From the NCBI GenBank assembly GCA_006969745.1, contig CP030886.1, forward strand, positions 1,709,234 through 1,773,233: a stretch of DNA of 64,000 nt. The letters are read 5' to 3'. The notes under the pieces were generated by a model, which saw only the letters and a program-made list of their open reading frames with translations, searched no databases and was not told the DNA's origin. Source of the stretch: Cytophagaceae bacterium (GTDB lineage: Bacteria; Bacteroidota; Bacteroidia; Cytophagales; Cyclobacteriaceae). Below, piece by piece: positions 54,394 through 61,423 of the stretch; position 1 is the stretch's first letter; each line of letters opens with the position of its first letter. The translations under genes were made by a program, and so were the position numbers.

Positions 54394-54759
54394 TTATTCT
54401 ACCACCATTCCATTGAAATAGAGATATGTATATTCTTCAGATTCCGAAGTTTTAATTCGAATGTTTTTCTTAAAAGATCCCACTCTGCCGGATCTGAACT
54501 TAGCGGTAATGGATGCAGTCTCCCCGGACTTTATCTCACTTGTAGGAAATTTCACATTAGTACACCCGCAAGATCCTTTTGCTTCCAGGATTCGAATGGG
54601 CTTATTTGTCATATTGGTAAACTCAAACGAAAGATCTTTTACCTCGTTTTGTGTCACTTGACCAAGGTCAATACAAGTTGTTTTCCATTTGAGTGGTGCC
54701 ATCCCGGCAACTACAGCTACTGCAATTCCCAGCATTACGATAAATGTTGCTTTTCTCAT
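54394..54759 (-). CDS. Small DUF1573 protein
   Basis: 121 residues. An N-terminal hydrophobic signal (FIVMLGIAVAVVAGMAP) is followed by one DUF1573 domain with IDLGQVTQNEVKDLSFEFTN, ILEAKGSCGCTNVKFPTSEI (conserved Cys-Gly-Cys) and TASITAKFRSGRVGSFKKNI. It is exported and of unknown activity, smaller than the lipoprotein paralogue at 8.1 kb. It is divergent from the first histidine kinase gene; the GTTAA array in the 129-base gap begins 23 bp from its probable -7 box (CACATTTG, 54790-54783), suggesting control by that kinase pair. Confidence 0.88.
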   Translation of the reverse strand: MRKATFIVMLGIAVAVVAGMAPLKWKTTCIDLGQVTQNEVKDLSFEFTNMTNKPIRILEAKGSCGCTNVKFPTSEIKSGETASITAKFRSGRVGSFKKNIRIKTSESEEYTYLYFNGMVVE

Positions 54760-54812
54760 ATTACTTTAAATTTTGTTTGATTCAAATGTGGCTGTGGTTG
54801 CTAAGTTCTCCT

Positions 54813-54849
54813 GTTAATGACCTCCTAATGATTGTTAATGAGTTGTTAA
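54813..54849 (+). repeat. Phased GTTAA array upstream of kinase/regulator pair 1
   Basis: GTTAA, CCTAA, GTTAA, GTTAA begin at 54813, 54824, 54834 and 54845, spaced 11, 10 and 11 bp, one DNA turn each. The last unit starts 32 bp before the -7 box of the kinase gene, and the first is 23 bp from the -7 of the divergent DUF1573 gene. This is the expected layout of a multi-site OmpR-type operator. Confidence 0.7.
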
Positions 54850-54876
54850 ACCAGCTAATTCCACCCAATAACCTCT

Positions 54877-54884
54877 TACTTTTG
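54877..54884 (+). promoter_or_regulatory. -7 element of kinase/regulator pair 1, 4 bases before ATG
   Basis: TACTTTTG is a perfect TAnnTTTG; AATC, 4 bases, then ATG at 54889. There is no good -33 TTG in place, consistent with an activated promoter driven by the GTTAA array, and with a leaderless message. Confidence 0.55.
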
Positions 54885-54888
54885 AATC

Positions 54889-56121
54889 ATGAAAAGTGCT
54901 CACATACGTGCCTTGATAGTACTTGCCATATTAACCCTGGTTGGAATTATTGGCACTCAGGTCTTCTGGCTCAATCGTGCAATTGAACAGCAAGATCAGG
55001 TATTCAATCACAATGTGCAGGCCGCTCTTCGCAATGTAGTAGAGTCTTTATGTGAAGCAAACGGCAAAGATTTTCCTACCATAAACCCCATAGAACAAGT
55101 AAGTGGAAATTATTTCATTGTCCGGACCAACGATCGAATAGATCTTGCAAACCTTGAGTACCTAATATCTGCTGAAATAAAGAAACGTTCCATATCTCAG
55201 GACTTTGAATATGGCGTTTATGATTGCGCCAATGACCAGATGGTTTATGCAGAAAATGTAAATCTGGACAAAGAGGACAGAGTGGATGTAATTCCGGTAC
55301 TCGAAAATGAGGAATACTACTTTGGAGTCTATTTTCCTGAAAAATCTAAAAATCTGCTCGCAGGATTTGACCTATGGAAATTTACAACCCTGATTACACT
55401 GGTAGTCATTGTATTTTTTGGATATGCCCTTTTTGTAATCCTTAGACAAAAGCGTTTGAGTGAAGTGCAGAAAGACTTTATCAATAACGTAAGTCATGAG
55501 CTAAAAACACCTCTTGCTACACTCTCCCTTGCATCATCTACATTAATAGAGCGATCGTCTGAAAAAAATAAATACCTTCAAATTATTCAGTCTGAAGTGA
55601 ATCGTCTGCAAAACAATGTAGAAGATATATTACATTCATCGCTGTTGGATTCGCGCATTGCAGTTGCACTGGAAGAAATCAATATATCGGATTTTATTGA
55701 GGAATTAATAAAGCAATTTAGGAATGAATATGCAGTGAAAATGGTCAGCTGGAGTCTGAATGGAGTCGCTCCCCGACTCATAAATTCGAATAAAAAAATT
55801 CTTGAAAATATTTTTAGAAACCTGGCAGATAATGCAGTTAAATATGGCGGGCGTGACATCGAGTTTCACTTAGATCAAGACGAAAGAAAAACATACATAT
55901 CCATTTCGGATGATGGACAGGGGATACCCGTAAAATATCATAAAAAGATATTCACTAAATTTTTTCGTGTCCCAGAATCGCAAAATCAACACAATCAAAA
56001 AGGATTCGGACTGGGGCTTCAGATTGTAGAATCAGCGGTAAAAAAACTTCATGGTAAAATCGATCTGTCTTCCCAAGAGAATGTTGGCAGCACCTTCAAA
56101 ATCACATTACCCAATGGCTAA
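54889..56121 (+). CDS. Sensor histidine kinase (RprX-like), pair 1
   Basis: 410 residues. TM1 (about 7-27) and TM2 (about 162-185) enclose a 135-residue periplasmic sensor that includes FEYGV. The H-box VSHELKTPL holds His203, followed by an N-box (NIFRNLADNAVKYGG) and G-boxes (DDGQGI, GFGLGLQIV). The segment after TM2 is closely similar to the kinase at 57.8 kb, and both share a sensor of the same build, so the two are paralogues. The signal is unknown, likely envelope state. The 3' end overlaps the regulator by 8 bases. Confidence 0.93.
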   Translation: MKSAHIRALIVLAILTLVGIIGTQVFWLNRAIEQQDQVFNHNVQAALRNVVESLCEANGKDFPTINPIEQVSGNYFIVRTNDRIDLANLEYLISAEIKKRSISQDFEYGVYDCANDQMVYAENVNLDKEDRVDVIPVLENEEYYFGVYFPEKSKNLLAGFDLWKFTTLITLVVIVFFGYALFVILRQKRLSEVQKDFINNVSHELKTPLATLSLASSTLIERSSEKNKYLQIIQSEVNRLQNNVEDILHSSLLDSRIAVALEEINISDFIEELIKQFRNEYAVKMVSWSLNGVAPRLINSNKKILENIFRNLADNAVKYGGRDIEFHLDQDERKTYISISDDGQGIPVKYHKKIFTKFFRVPESQNQHNQKGFGLGLQIVESAVKKLHGKIDLSSQENVGSTFKITLPNG

Positions 56122-56803
56122 TATATTACTTGCAGAAGATGATGAAAATCTTGGCTTTATGGTGCAGGACAATCTGCAATCATTGGGTCATGAGGTTACG
56201 TGGTGTCACAATGGAGTGGAAGCCCTGGATGCTTTCGATCATTCAGATTTTGAAATTTGTGTACTGGATGTAATGATGCCCAAAATGGATGGATTTGAGC
56301 TTGCTACCCATGTTAGAAAAAAGGACGAATTGGTTCCAATAATTTTTTTGACTGCCAAATCTCAAGAAGAAGACCGCCTTTCAGGGTTTGAAATAGGTGG
56401 AGACGACTATGTTACCAAACCTTTCTCTATGAAAGAATTGAGCTACCGTATTGATGTCTTTTTGAGAAGAAATTCATCAGGGACAAATGTGGAGCTAAAT
56501 AAATCCATGGGATTTGGAGCGTCACATTTCGATCCAAAAAACCTTATTTATTCTTATAAAGATTATCATCAGTCTCTAACCCAGATGGAGGCCAACCTGC
56601 TCAATTTGCTTATTATCAACAGAAATGAACTGATCAAAAGAGAGACGATTCTAGAGACCATTTGGGGGGAGAATGATTATTTCAAAGGCCGGAGTTTAGA
56701 CGTATTTATCACACGTCTCAGAAAGTACTTAAAACAAGATTCAAGTCTCGAAATTCGAAATCATCATGGAGTAGGTTTCAGCCTCATCATCTTAGAAAAA
56801 TAA
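56114..56803 (+). CDS. OmpR-family response regulator (RprY-like), pair 1
   Basis: The start at ATG 56114 gives 229 residues. The receiver domain has the acidic pair EDDE (8-11) and phospho-acceptor Asp52 in VLDVMMPKMDG, plus the switch Thr in IFLTAKS and Lys in TKPFSM. The C-terminal winged helix (about 135-229) shows LTQMEANLLNLLI and SLDVFITRLRKYL, the recognition helix. Winged-helix regulators bind direct repeats spaced about 11 bp, as in the array upstream of its own operon. Confidence 0.93.
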   Translation: MANILLAEDDENLGFMVQDNLQSLGHEVTWCHNGVEALDAFDHSDFEICVLDVMMPKMDGFELATHVRKKDELVPIIFLTAKSQEEDRLSGFEIGGDDYVTKPFSMKELSYRIDVFLRRNSSGTNVELNKSMGFGASHFDPKNLIYSYKDYHQSLTQMEANLLNLLIINRNELIKRETILETIWGENDYFKGRSLDVFITRLRKYLKQDSSLEIRNHHGVGFSLIILEK

Positions 56804-56829
56804 AATGCCGACCATCTCTGGCCGGCATT
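56804..56829. terminator. Bidirectional terminator between pair 1 and the T9SS protein gene
   Basis: An AATGCCG/CGGCATT stem with an inner CC/GG pairing starts at the regulator stop. On the minus strand TTTTATTTTT follows, making it a good terminator for the secreted protein gene. Confidence 0.75.
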
Positions 56830-56843
56830 ACTATTCACCAATC

Positions 56844-57695
56844 TTAGTTTATCAAAATCTTCTTTGTCACACGTTTCTTTCCTTGACCTATTTCCAACAA
56901 ATAAATCCCATCTTTCTGACCCGACAAATCGATCAGCTCAGAATATGTACCTCCAAAGCGTTCAAAATATCTACTAAACACTTCCTTTCCTTCAAGGTTG
57001 GAAACCTTTATACTCAATTCGCCTTCTTGAGGTAGCTGAAATCTAACTTTGAATCTTCCATTAGAAGACGGGTTCGGGAAAAATGTAAGATCTTCAAGCT
57101 CCAGTACATTGCTTTCTTCAACATTACCTTTCTTGCCAAACTCGCCATCTACATCAGTTATTTTCAATCGTTTGATTACGAACGCTTGCACATGCCTTCT
57201 TTGATCGTCACCATCGTTCAAACGATCAAATAGCATCTCCATTTCAATACCTAGTTCTTTCATACGCTCTTTATACTCTTCCATATCCATTCCGTCCAAA
57301 TGAATATCTAAAAAGCTATTAGCCGAGTCTCCATCAAAATGCTTAAAAAAGAAAGTGTTATTATCCTCCTCATCATCTCCTCTATGGAAGAATTTAAAAG
57401 CAGAACCGTGATGATTTTTTAATTGATCTAAATGTAGAAAGATATCCGCTTCACTGCTATCTTCATCATCAAACCAAAAATTGAACCCTTGATCCTTCCC
57501 TGCAAATTCCTGATATTGAGGATCTGCTCTCATTTCCTCAGTGCTATTATATTCACCTTTAAAGGTCTTCTTTTCTCCGTTAATCTCTTTGGTAATTTCA
57601 ATGACGATCTTACCTTCATCGTTGGACTGAGCCTGTGCCAAAAAGCCCATCATTAGCAACGCAAGTACTGCCATTATCTTCATTTTATTTTTCAT
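56844..57695 (-). CDS. Secreted acidic protein with T9SS sorting domain
   Basis: 283 residues. The signal peptide ends at LAQAQS (about residue 22). The middle is acidic and unlike anything I recognise. The C-terminal 75 residues form a type A T9SS sorting domain (FFPNPSSNGRFKVRFQLP, then the closing GQKDGIYLLEIGQGKKRVTKKILIN region), so the protein is exported through the outer membrane by the type IX system. It is divergent from kinase pair 2, and the GTTAA array begins 23 bp from its probable -7 box (TACTTTCG, 57739-57732). Confidence 0.88.
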   Translation of the reverse strand: MKNKMKIMAVLALLMMGFLAQAQSNDEGKIVIEITKEINGEKKTFKGEYNSTEEMRADPQYQEFAGKDQGFNFWFDDEDSSEADIFLHLDQLKNHHGSAFKFFHRGDDEEDNNTFFFKHFDGDSANSFLDIHLDGMDMEEYKERMKELGIEMEMLFDRLNDGDDQRRHVQAFVIKRLKITDVDGEFGKKGNVEESNVLELEDLTFFPNPSSNGRFKVRFQLPQEGELSIKVSNLEGKEVFSRYFERFGGTYSELIDLSGQKDGIYLLEIGQGKKRVTKKILIN

Positions 57696-57761
57696 ATCCT
57701 TTTGAGTTTTATCTTTTACAAAATCGCTAATCGAAAGTACGAAGAGGTGTTATATCTCGCT

Positions 57762-57797
57762 GTTAATCAGCCGTTAATCCTTGTTAAAAAAGGTTAA
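57762..57797 (+). repeat. Phased GTTAA array upstream of kinase/regulator pair 2
   Basis: Four perfect GTTAA boxes begin at 57762, 57773, 57783 and 57793 (spacing 11, 10, 10). The last starts 32 bp before the kinase -7 box and the first lies 23 bp from the -7 of the divergent T9SS protein gene, the same two distances as in the array at 54.8 kb. Confidence 0.75.
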
Positions 57798-57824
57798 ACA
57801 AGAACTGAGGACGCTTCTTCGTCG

Positions 57825-57832
57825 TATTTTTG
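57825..57832 (+). promoter_or_regulatory. -7 element of kinase/regulator pair 2, 4 bases before ATG
   Basis: TATTTTTG, then AGAC, then ATG at 57837. The same 4-base gap as in pair 1 suggests a leaderless message and a promoter duplicated with the operon. Confidence 0.6.
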
Positions 57833-57836
57833 AGAC

Positions 57837-59438
57837 ATGCAGCGAAAGACATTAAGGTGGATTATTGGGCTCATGGGACTAGCCATGATGGGACTCATTG
57901 CATTTCAACTTTACTGGATCGACTCATTGATCACAGCAAATGAAGAACGGTTTAGAAAAGATGTGCTGGATGCGTTAAATACAGTGGCGAGCAAGATTGA
58001 AAAGCAGGAGACTTACGCTGCACTTCAAAAACTCAACTATTTAAACGCAAAAGTGCGTGAAGACGAACAGCGTGATCGCATTAGGGAACTAAGTGAAGAC
58101 AACTCCTCTCAGAATGGAAATGTAAAAATTGTTCAGGAAGGAAATCAACAGATTTTCTACTTTGCCGATACAGTAAATGAAGGTGGATTTGAATTTGTAG
58201 TGAACTTTTCGAGCGTGGCTGAAAACTTCTTCTTTGACGAAACACCACCACCTGCTGGAGGCACAATAGAGCAAGAACTGGAAGAAAGAGACATAAAGAT
58301 TAGGCAACTCGAGAATAAGCTTGCCAAAGTTTCGCGAAAGTACGAACTCACCTTTGATGTTGTCAGGGATTTGATGGGGCCCAACAGATCCATTACTTCC
58401 AGGTTTAATCCACATCAGCTTGATTCATTATTAAAAAACGAATTGGTGAGAAAAGGCATAGATATAGAATTTGAGTATGGTGTGATTCAGCCCCTTCAAC
58501 AAAGGTTTTTATTGCTTACAAGTAATAACAGACAAAAAGAGCTTGAAGAAACTGAGTTGAGAGCTACGCTATTCCCAAATGATATTTATGGAAATGATAC
58601 GTTGATCGCCATCGATTTCCCAGGTAAACAAGGGTACTTAATTGGCAAAGTTTGGTCAGCAATGGTAAGCTCTGGTTTCTTGGTATTAGTAATCCTTTTC
58701 TGTTTCGGATACAGCATACGAACCATTGTGCGCCAAAAGAAGCTCTCCGAAATGAAAAATGACTTCATCAATAATATGACGCATGAGCTTAAAACTCCCA
58801 TTTCAACAGTCTCCCTGGCCGTTGAAGCGTTGAATGACAAGGACATCGAACAAAGCTCATTAAGAACTAAGTACATCAAAGTGATTGGAGAAGAAAACAA
58901 GCGCCTTGGTGATCAAGTTGAGAAAGTATTGCAAATAGCGGCAATAGATCGCAATGACTATAATCTGAAGCATGAAATTATCCCAATGAATGAAATGGTA
59001 AAAAATGCGGCGGATCACATTGCTATCCAGGTAGAGCAAAGAGGGGGTAGGTTAAATATGATTGAGAAAGCAGATAAGGATCTCGTTCAAGGAGATGAAA
59101 TGCACTTAACTAATATCATACTAAACCTGCTGGACAACGCTAATAAATACTCCCCGGAAGCTCCAAATATTACACTTCGAACAGCTTCTGACGATGAAGA
59201 TTTTATGATATCTATTCACGACAAAGGAATAGGGATGTCTCGCGAACAGCAGAAGCATATATTCGAAAAATTTTATCGCGTCCCGACAGGCGATCTCCAC
59301 AATGTAAAAGGATTTGGTCTAGGCTTAGCCTATGTCCAAAGGATAGTGGAAGCACATGGTGGAAGCATACATGTAGATAGCGAACCCGGAAAAGGAAGCA
59401 AATTTTCAATCACATTACCTTTAGCCAATGAAGCCTAA
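57837..59438 (+). CDS. Sensor histidine kinase (RprX-like), pair 2
   Basis: 533 residues: TM1 (about 9-29), a longer periplasmic sensor (30 to about 270) with an acidic coiled segment ([20 protein letters not shown]) and the FEYGV motif also found in pair 1, TM2 (about 277-297), the H-box [11 protein letters not shown] with His316, N-box [16 protein letters not shown] and G-boxes HDKGIGM and GFGLGLAYV. It overlaps its regulator by 11 bases. The insertion in the sensor is the main difference from pair 1. Confidence 0.93.
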   Translation: MQRKTLRWIIGLMGLAMMGLIAFQLYWIDSLITANEERFRKDVLDALNTVASKIEKQETYAALQKLNYLNAKVREDEQRDRIRELSEDNSSQNGNVKIVQEGNQQIFYFADTVNEGGFEFVVNFSSVAENFFFDETPPPAGGTIEQELEERDIKIRQLENKLAKVSRKYELTFDVVRDLMGPNRSITSRFNPHQLDSLLKNELVRKGIDIEFEYGVIQPLQQRFLLLTSNNRQKELEETELRATLFPNDIYGNDTLIAIDFPGKQGYLIGKVWSAMVSSGFLVLVILFCFGYSIRTIVRQKKLSEMKNDFINNMTHELKTPISTVSLAVEALNDKDIEQSSLRTKYIKVIGEENKRLGDQVEKVLQIAAIDRNDYNLKHEIIPMNEMVKNAADHIAIQVEQRGGRLNMIEKADKDLVQGDEMHLTNIILNLLDNANKYSPEAPNITLRTASDDEDFMISIHDKGIGMSREQQKHIFEKFYRVPTGDLHNVKGFGLGLAYVQRIVEAHGGSIHVDSEPGKGSKFSITLPLANEA

Positions 59439-60120
59439 ATTATTAATTGTAGAAGATGATCCAAATCTTGGTGAAATACTAAGTGAATACCTTGGCTTAA
59501 AAGGTTACGAAACCACTCTTAAGAGAGATGGTGAAGAAGGGGGGATTGCTTTCAAAAAAGACAATTATGACCTTTGTATCCTCGACTTGATGATGCCCAA
59601 GAAAGATGGTTTTACTCTAGCTAAAGAGATAAGAACCACGGATGAGGAAACTCCAATTATATTCCTGACTGCAAAATCAATGAAACAGGACATCATAAAA
59701 GGCTTCACCATTGGTGCTGATGATTACATGACCAAGCCTTTCAGCATGGAAGAACTTCTCCTTCGGATTCAGGCAATATTGAAAAGATCGTCTAAAAACG
59801 AAGAGGAAGAACCATTCCCGAACCCATTTAAGATTGCTGACTTAACATATTATTATCAGGAAAACAGGCTTATCACACCCAAGAGAGAAATAAATCTTAC
59901 CACAAAAGAAAATGAGTTGTTGAAGATTTTCTTTGAGAATGTAAACAAGACAGTAGAACGTAGCGTAGCCCTTAAAAAAATATGGAAAGACGATAGCTAC
60001 TTTAATGCGAGAAGCATGGATGTCTATATTGCCAAGATTAGAAAATACCTCCAGGATGAACCCAGTCTTAAGATATTAACAATTCACGGTGAAGGTTTCA
60101 AATTAGTAGAGGTTAATTAA
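59428..60120 (+). CDS. OmpR-family response regulator (RprY-like), pair 2
   Basis: 230 residues. Receiver with EDDPN (9-13) and phospho-acceptor Asp53 in [18 protein letters not shown] and [10 protein letters not shown]. The winged-helix C-terminus has [19 protein letters not shown] and [13 protein letters not shown], the recognition helix. The match of its last helix to the pair 1 regulator (D-V-x-I-x-R/K-x-R-K-Y-L) fits binding to the same GTTAA arrays. The HisA-like gene follows after 69 bases. Confidence 0.93.
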   Translation: MKPKLLIVEDDPNLGEILSEYLGLKGYETTLKRDGEEGGIAFKKDNYDLCILDLMMPKKDGFTLAKEIRTTDEETPIIFLTAKSMKQDIIKGFTIGADDYMTKPFSMEELLLRIQAILKRSSKNEEEEPFPNPFKIADLTYYYQENRLITPKREINLTTKENELLKIFFENVNKTVERSVALKKIWKDDSYFNARSMDVYIAKIRKYLQDEPSLKILTIHGEGFKLVEVN

Positions 60121-60189
60121 CAGAATTGTGATTTGTATTTTGTATCTTTAGATAGGAGCGATTCCGAAAGGACTATCTAAAATTTTACT

Positions 60190-60918
60190 ATGCTGCTAGT
60201 ACCATCAATATCTGTTATTGAAGGCAAAACCATTCGCCTCACTCAGGGAGATTACTCCAGGGAAAAGGTTTATAATGACACACCAATCGATGTTGCAAAA
60301 CAGTTTGAAGATCATGGCATCTCAAGAATCCATTTGATAGATCTTGATGGCGCAAGGAAAGGCACCTCTGTTAATTATGACATCTTGCACATGATTTCGG
60401 CATATACCGATCTCAAAATAAATTTCACAGGTGGCCTTCATACAGATGGAGATGTTCTTAAAGCTTTTGAATATGGAGCTGAGAGTATCGCTGCAGCTTC
60501 AATCGCCGTATCTAACAAGGAACAATTTGCAAATTGGTTAATGTCTTATGGAAGAGAAAAAGTAGCTCTTGCTGCTGACAGCCTAAAAGGCAAAATAAGG
60601 ATTCGCGGGTGGCAAAAAGCAACTTCAAAAGATCTGTTCGATCACATTGCATACTTCTATGATAGAGGCCTTAAATACCTAAAGACCACCGATATTTCAA
60701 AAGATGGTGCTATGGAGGGTCCTTCCTTTGACTTGTATAAAAAATTACTAAAGGAATTTCCAGACTTATCAATCTTCGCCAGTGGCGGAGTTCGTGGAAT
60801 AGATGATATCAAAAAACTAAATGACCTTGGACTCTACGGAGTGATATTTGGAAAGGCGTTTTATGAAGGCACTATCTCTCTAAAAGATATTGATAACTAC
60901 CAGTCTATAGCTACTTAA
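60190..60918 (+). CDS. HisA-family isomerase-like protein, catalytic Asp replaced
   Basis: 242 residues in a complete TIM barrel with the HisA blocks HLIDLDGARKG, FTGGLHTDGDV, KTTDISKDGAMEGPS and FASGGVRGIDD. Authentic HisA starts PAIDxIxGK, and its first Asp acts as a catalytic base. Here the block is VPSISVIEGK, with Ser8 at that position. The second catalytic Asp is present (D130 in AADSLKGK). No other his gene is nearby. It may be a related isomerase, a variant HisA of this lineage, or have a different substrate. Confidence 0.8.
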   Translation: MLLVPSISVIEGKTIRLTQGDYSREKVYNDTPIDVAKQFEDHGISRIHLIDLDGARKGTSVNYDILHMISAYTDLKINFTGGLHTDGDVLKAFEYGAESIAAASIAVSNKEQFANWLMSYGREKVALAADSLKGKIRIRGWQKATSKDLFDHIAYFYDRGLKYLKTTDISKDGAMEGPSFDLYKKLLKEFPDLSIFASGGVRGIDDIKKLNDLGLYGVIFGKAFYEGTISLKDIDNYQSIAT

Positions 60919-61274
60919 GGAGCTTCTTCCCCATCGTACTTAAACTTATAAAGGAAGTAGAATATGAAGTTGTACTTGCTTACTGATTCTTCCTCTTTCA
61001 CTGAATCAACTTTTTCTTGAGGTCTAAGAAGCGATCCGCTGCTTGATGGAATATCTATTTCAGGCTCTTCTTGGATTTCCTGATCAATAGGCTGAGATGC
61101 AGATTCAGCATCCGGGCGAATCATTGACTGATCTGACTTACGTCTACCATCCTGTTCTTGCTCCTGACCATCAGTTTTTTTCTTATTATCTGTGGTATTT
61201 GCAAAAGCTACATTACTAAAAATCAGCAATGTCAGAACAGAGAATATATAATGGTAATTTTTCAAGATCCGCAT
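60915..61274 (-). CDS. Small exported protein of unknown function
   Basis: 119 residues from the ATG at 61274 (a TTG at 61286 is the longer option). The signal peptide ends about residue 25 (LIFSNVAFA). The rest is polar and low in complexity (Gln/Glu/Asp/Ser-rich) and probably disordered, ending with an aromatic patch YNFIFYFLYKFKY. It overlaps the HisA-like gene by 4 bases. I recognise no family. An exported, unstructured protein is the most that can be said. Confidence 0.65.
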   Translation of the reverse strand: MRILKNYHYIFSVLTLLIFSNVAFANTTDNKKKTDGQEQEQDGRRKSDQSMIRPDAESASQPIDQEIQEEPEIDIPSSSGSLLRPQEKVDSVKEEESVSKYNFIFYFLYKFKYDGEEAP

Positions 61275-61375
61275 CTTAATCCACAAAGTAACGAATTTAA
61301 AGGTGGAAGGTTTAATTTTTTTAAAAACTTAACATTGTAATTGCACTATTCCTAGAAATATTATTGCCTTTAACG

Positions 61376-61402
61376 CAAAAAAGCCTACCGAATGGCAGGC
61401 TT
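61376..61402 (-). terminator. Rho-independent terminator of infB
   Basis: On the minus strand AAGCCT/AGGCTT with an inner CC/GG pairing and loop GAAT is followed by a T-run, 22 bases after the infB stop. Confidence 0.8.
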
Positions 61403-61423
61403 AGCTTCATTAATATTTTGACG

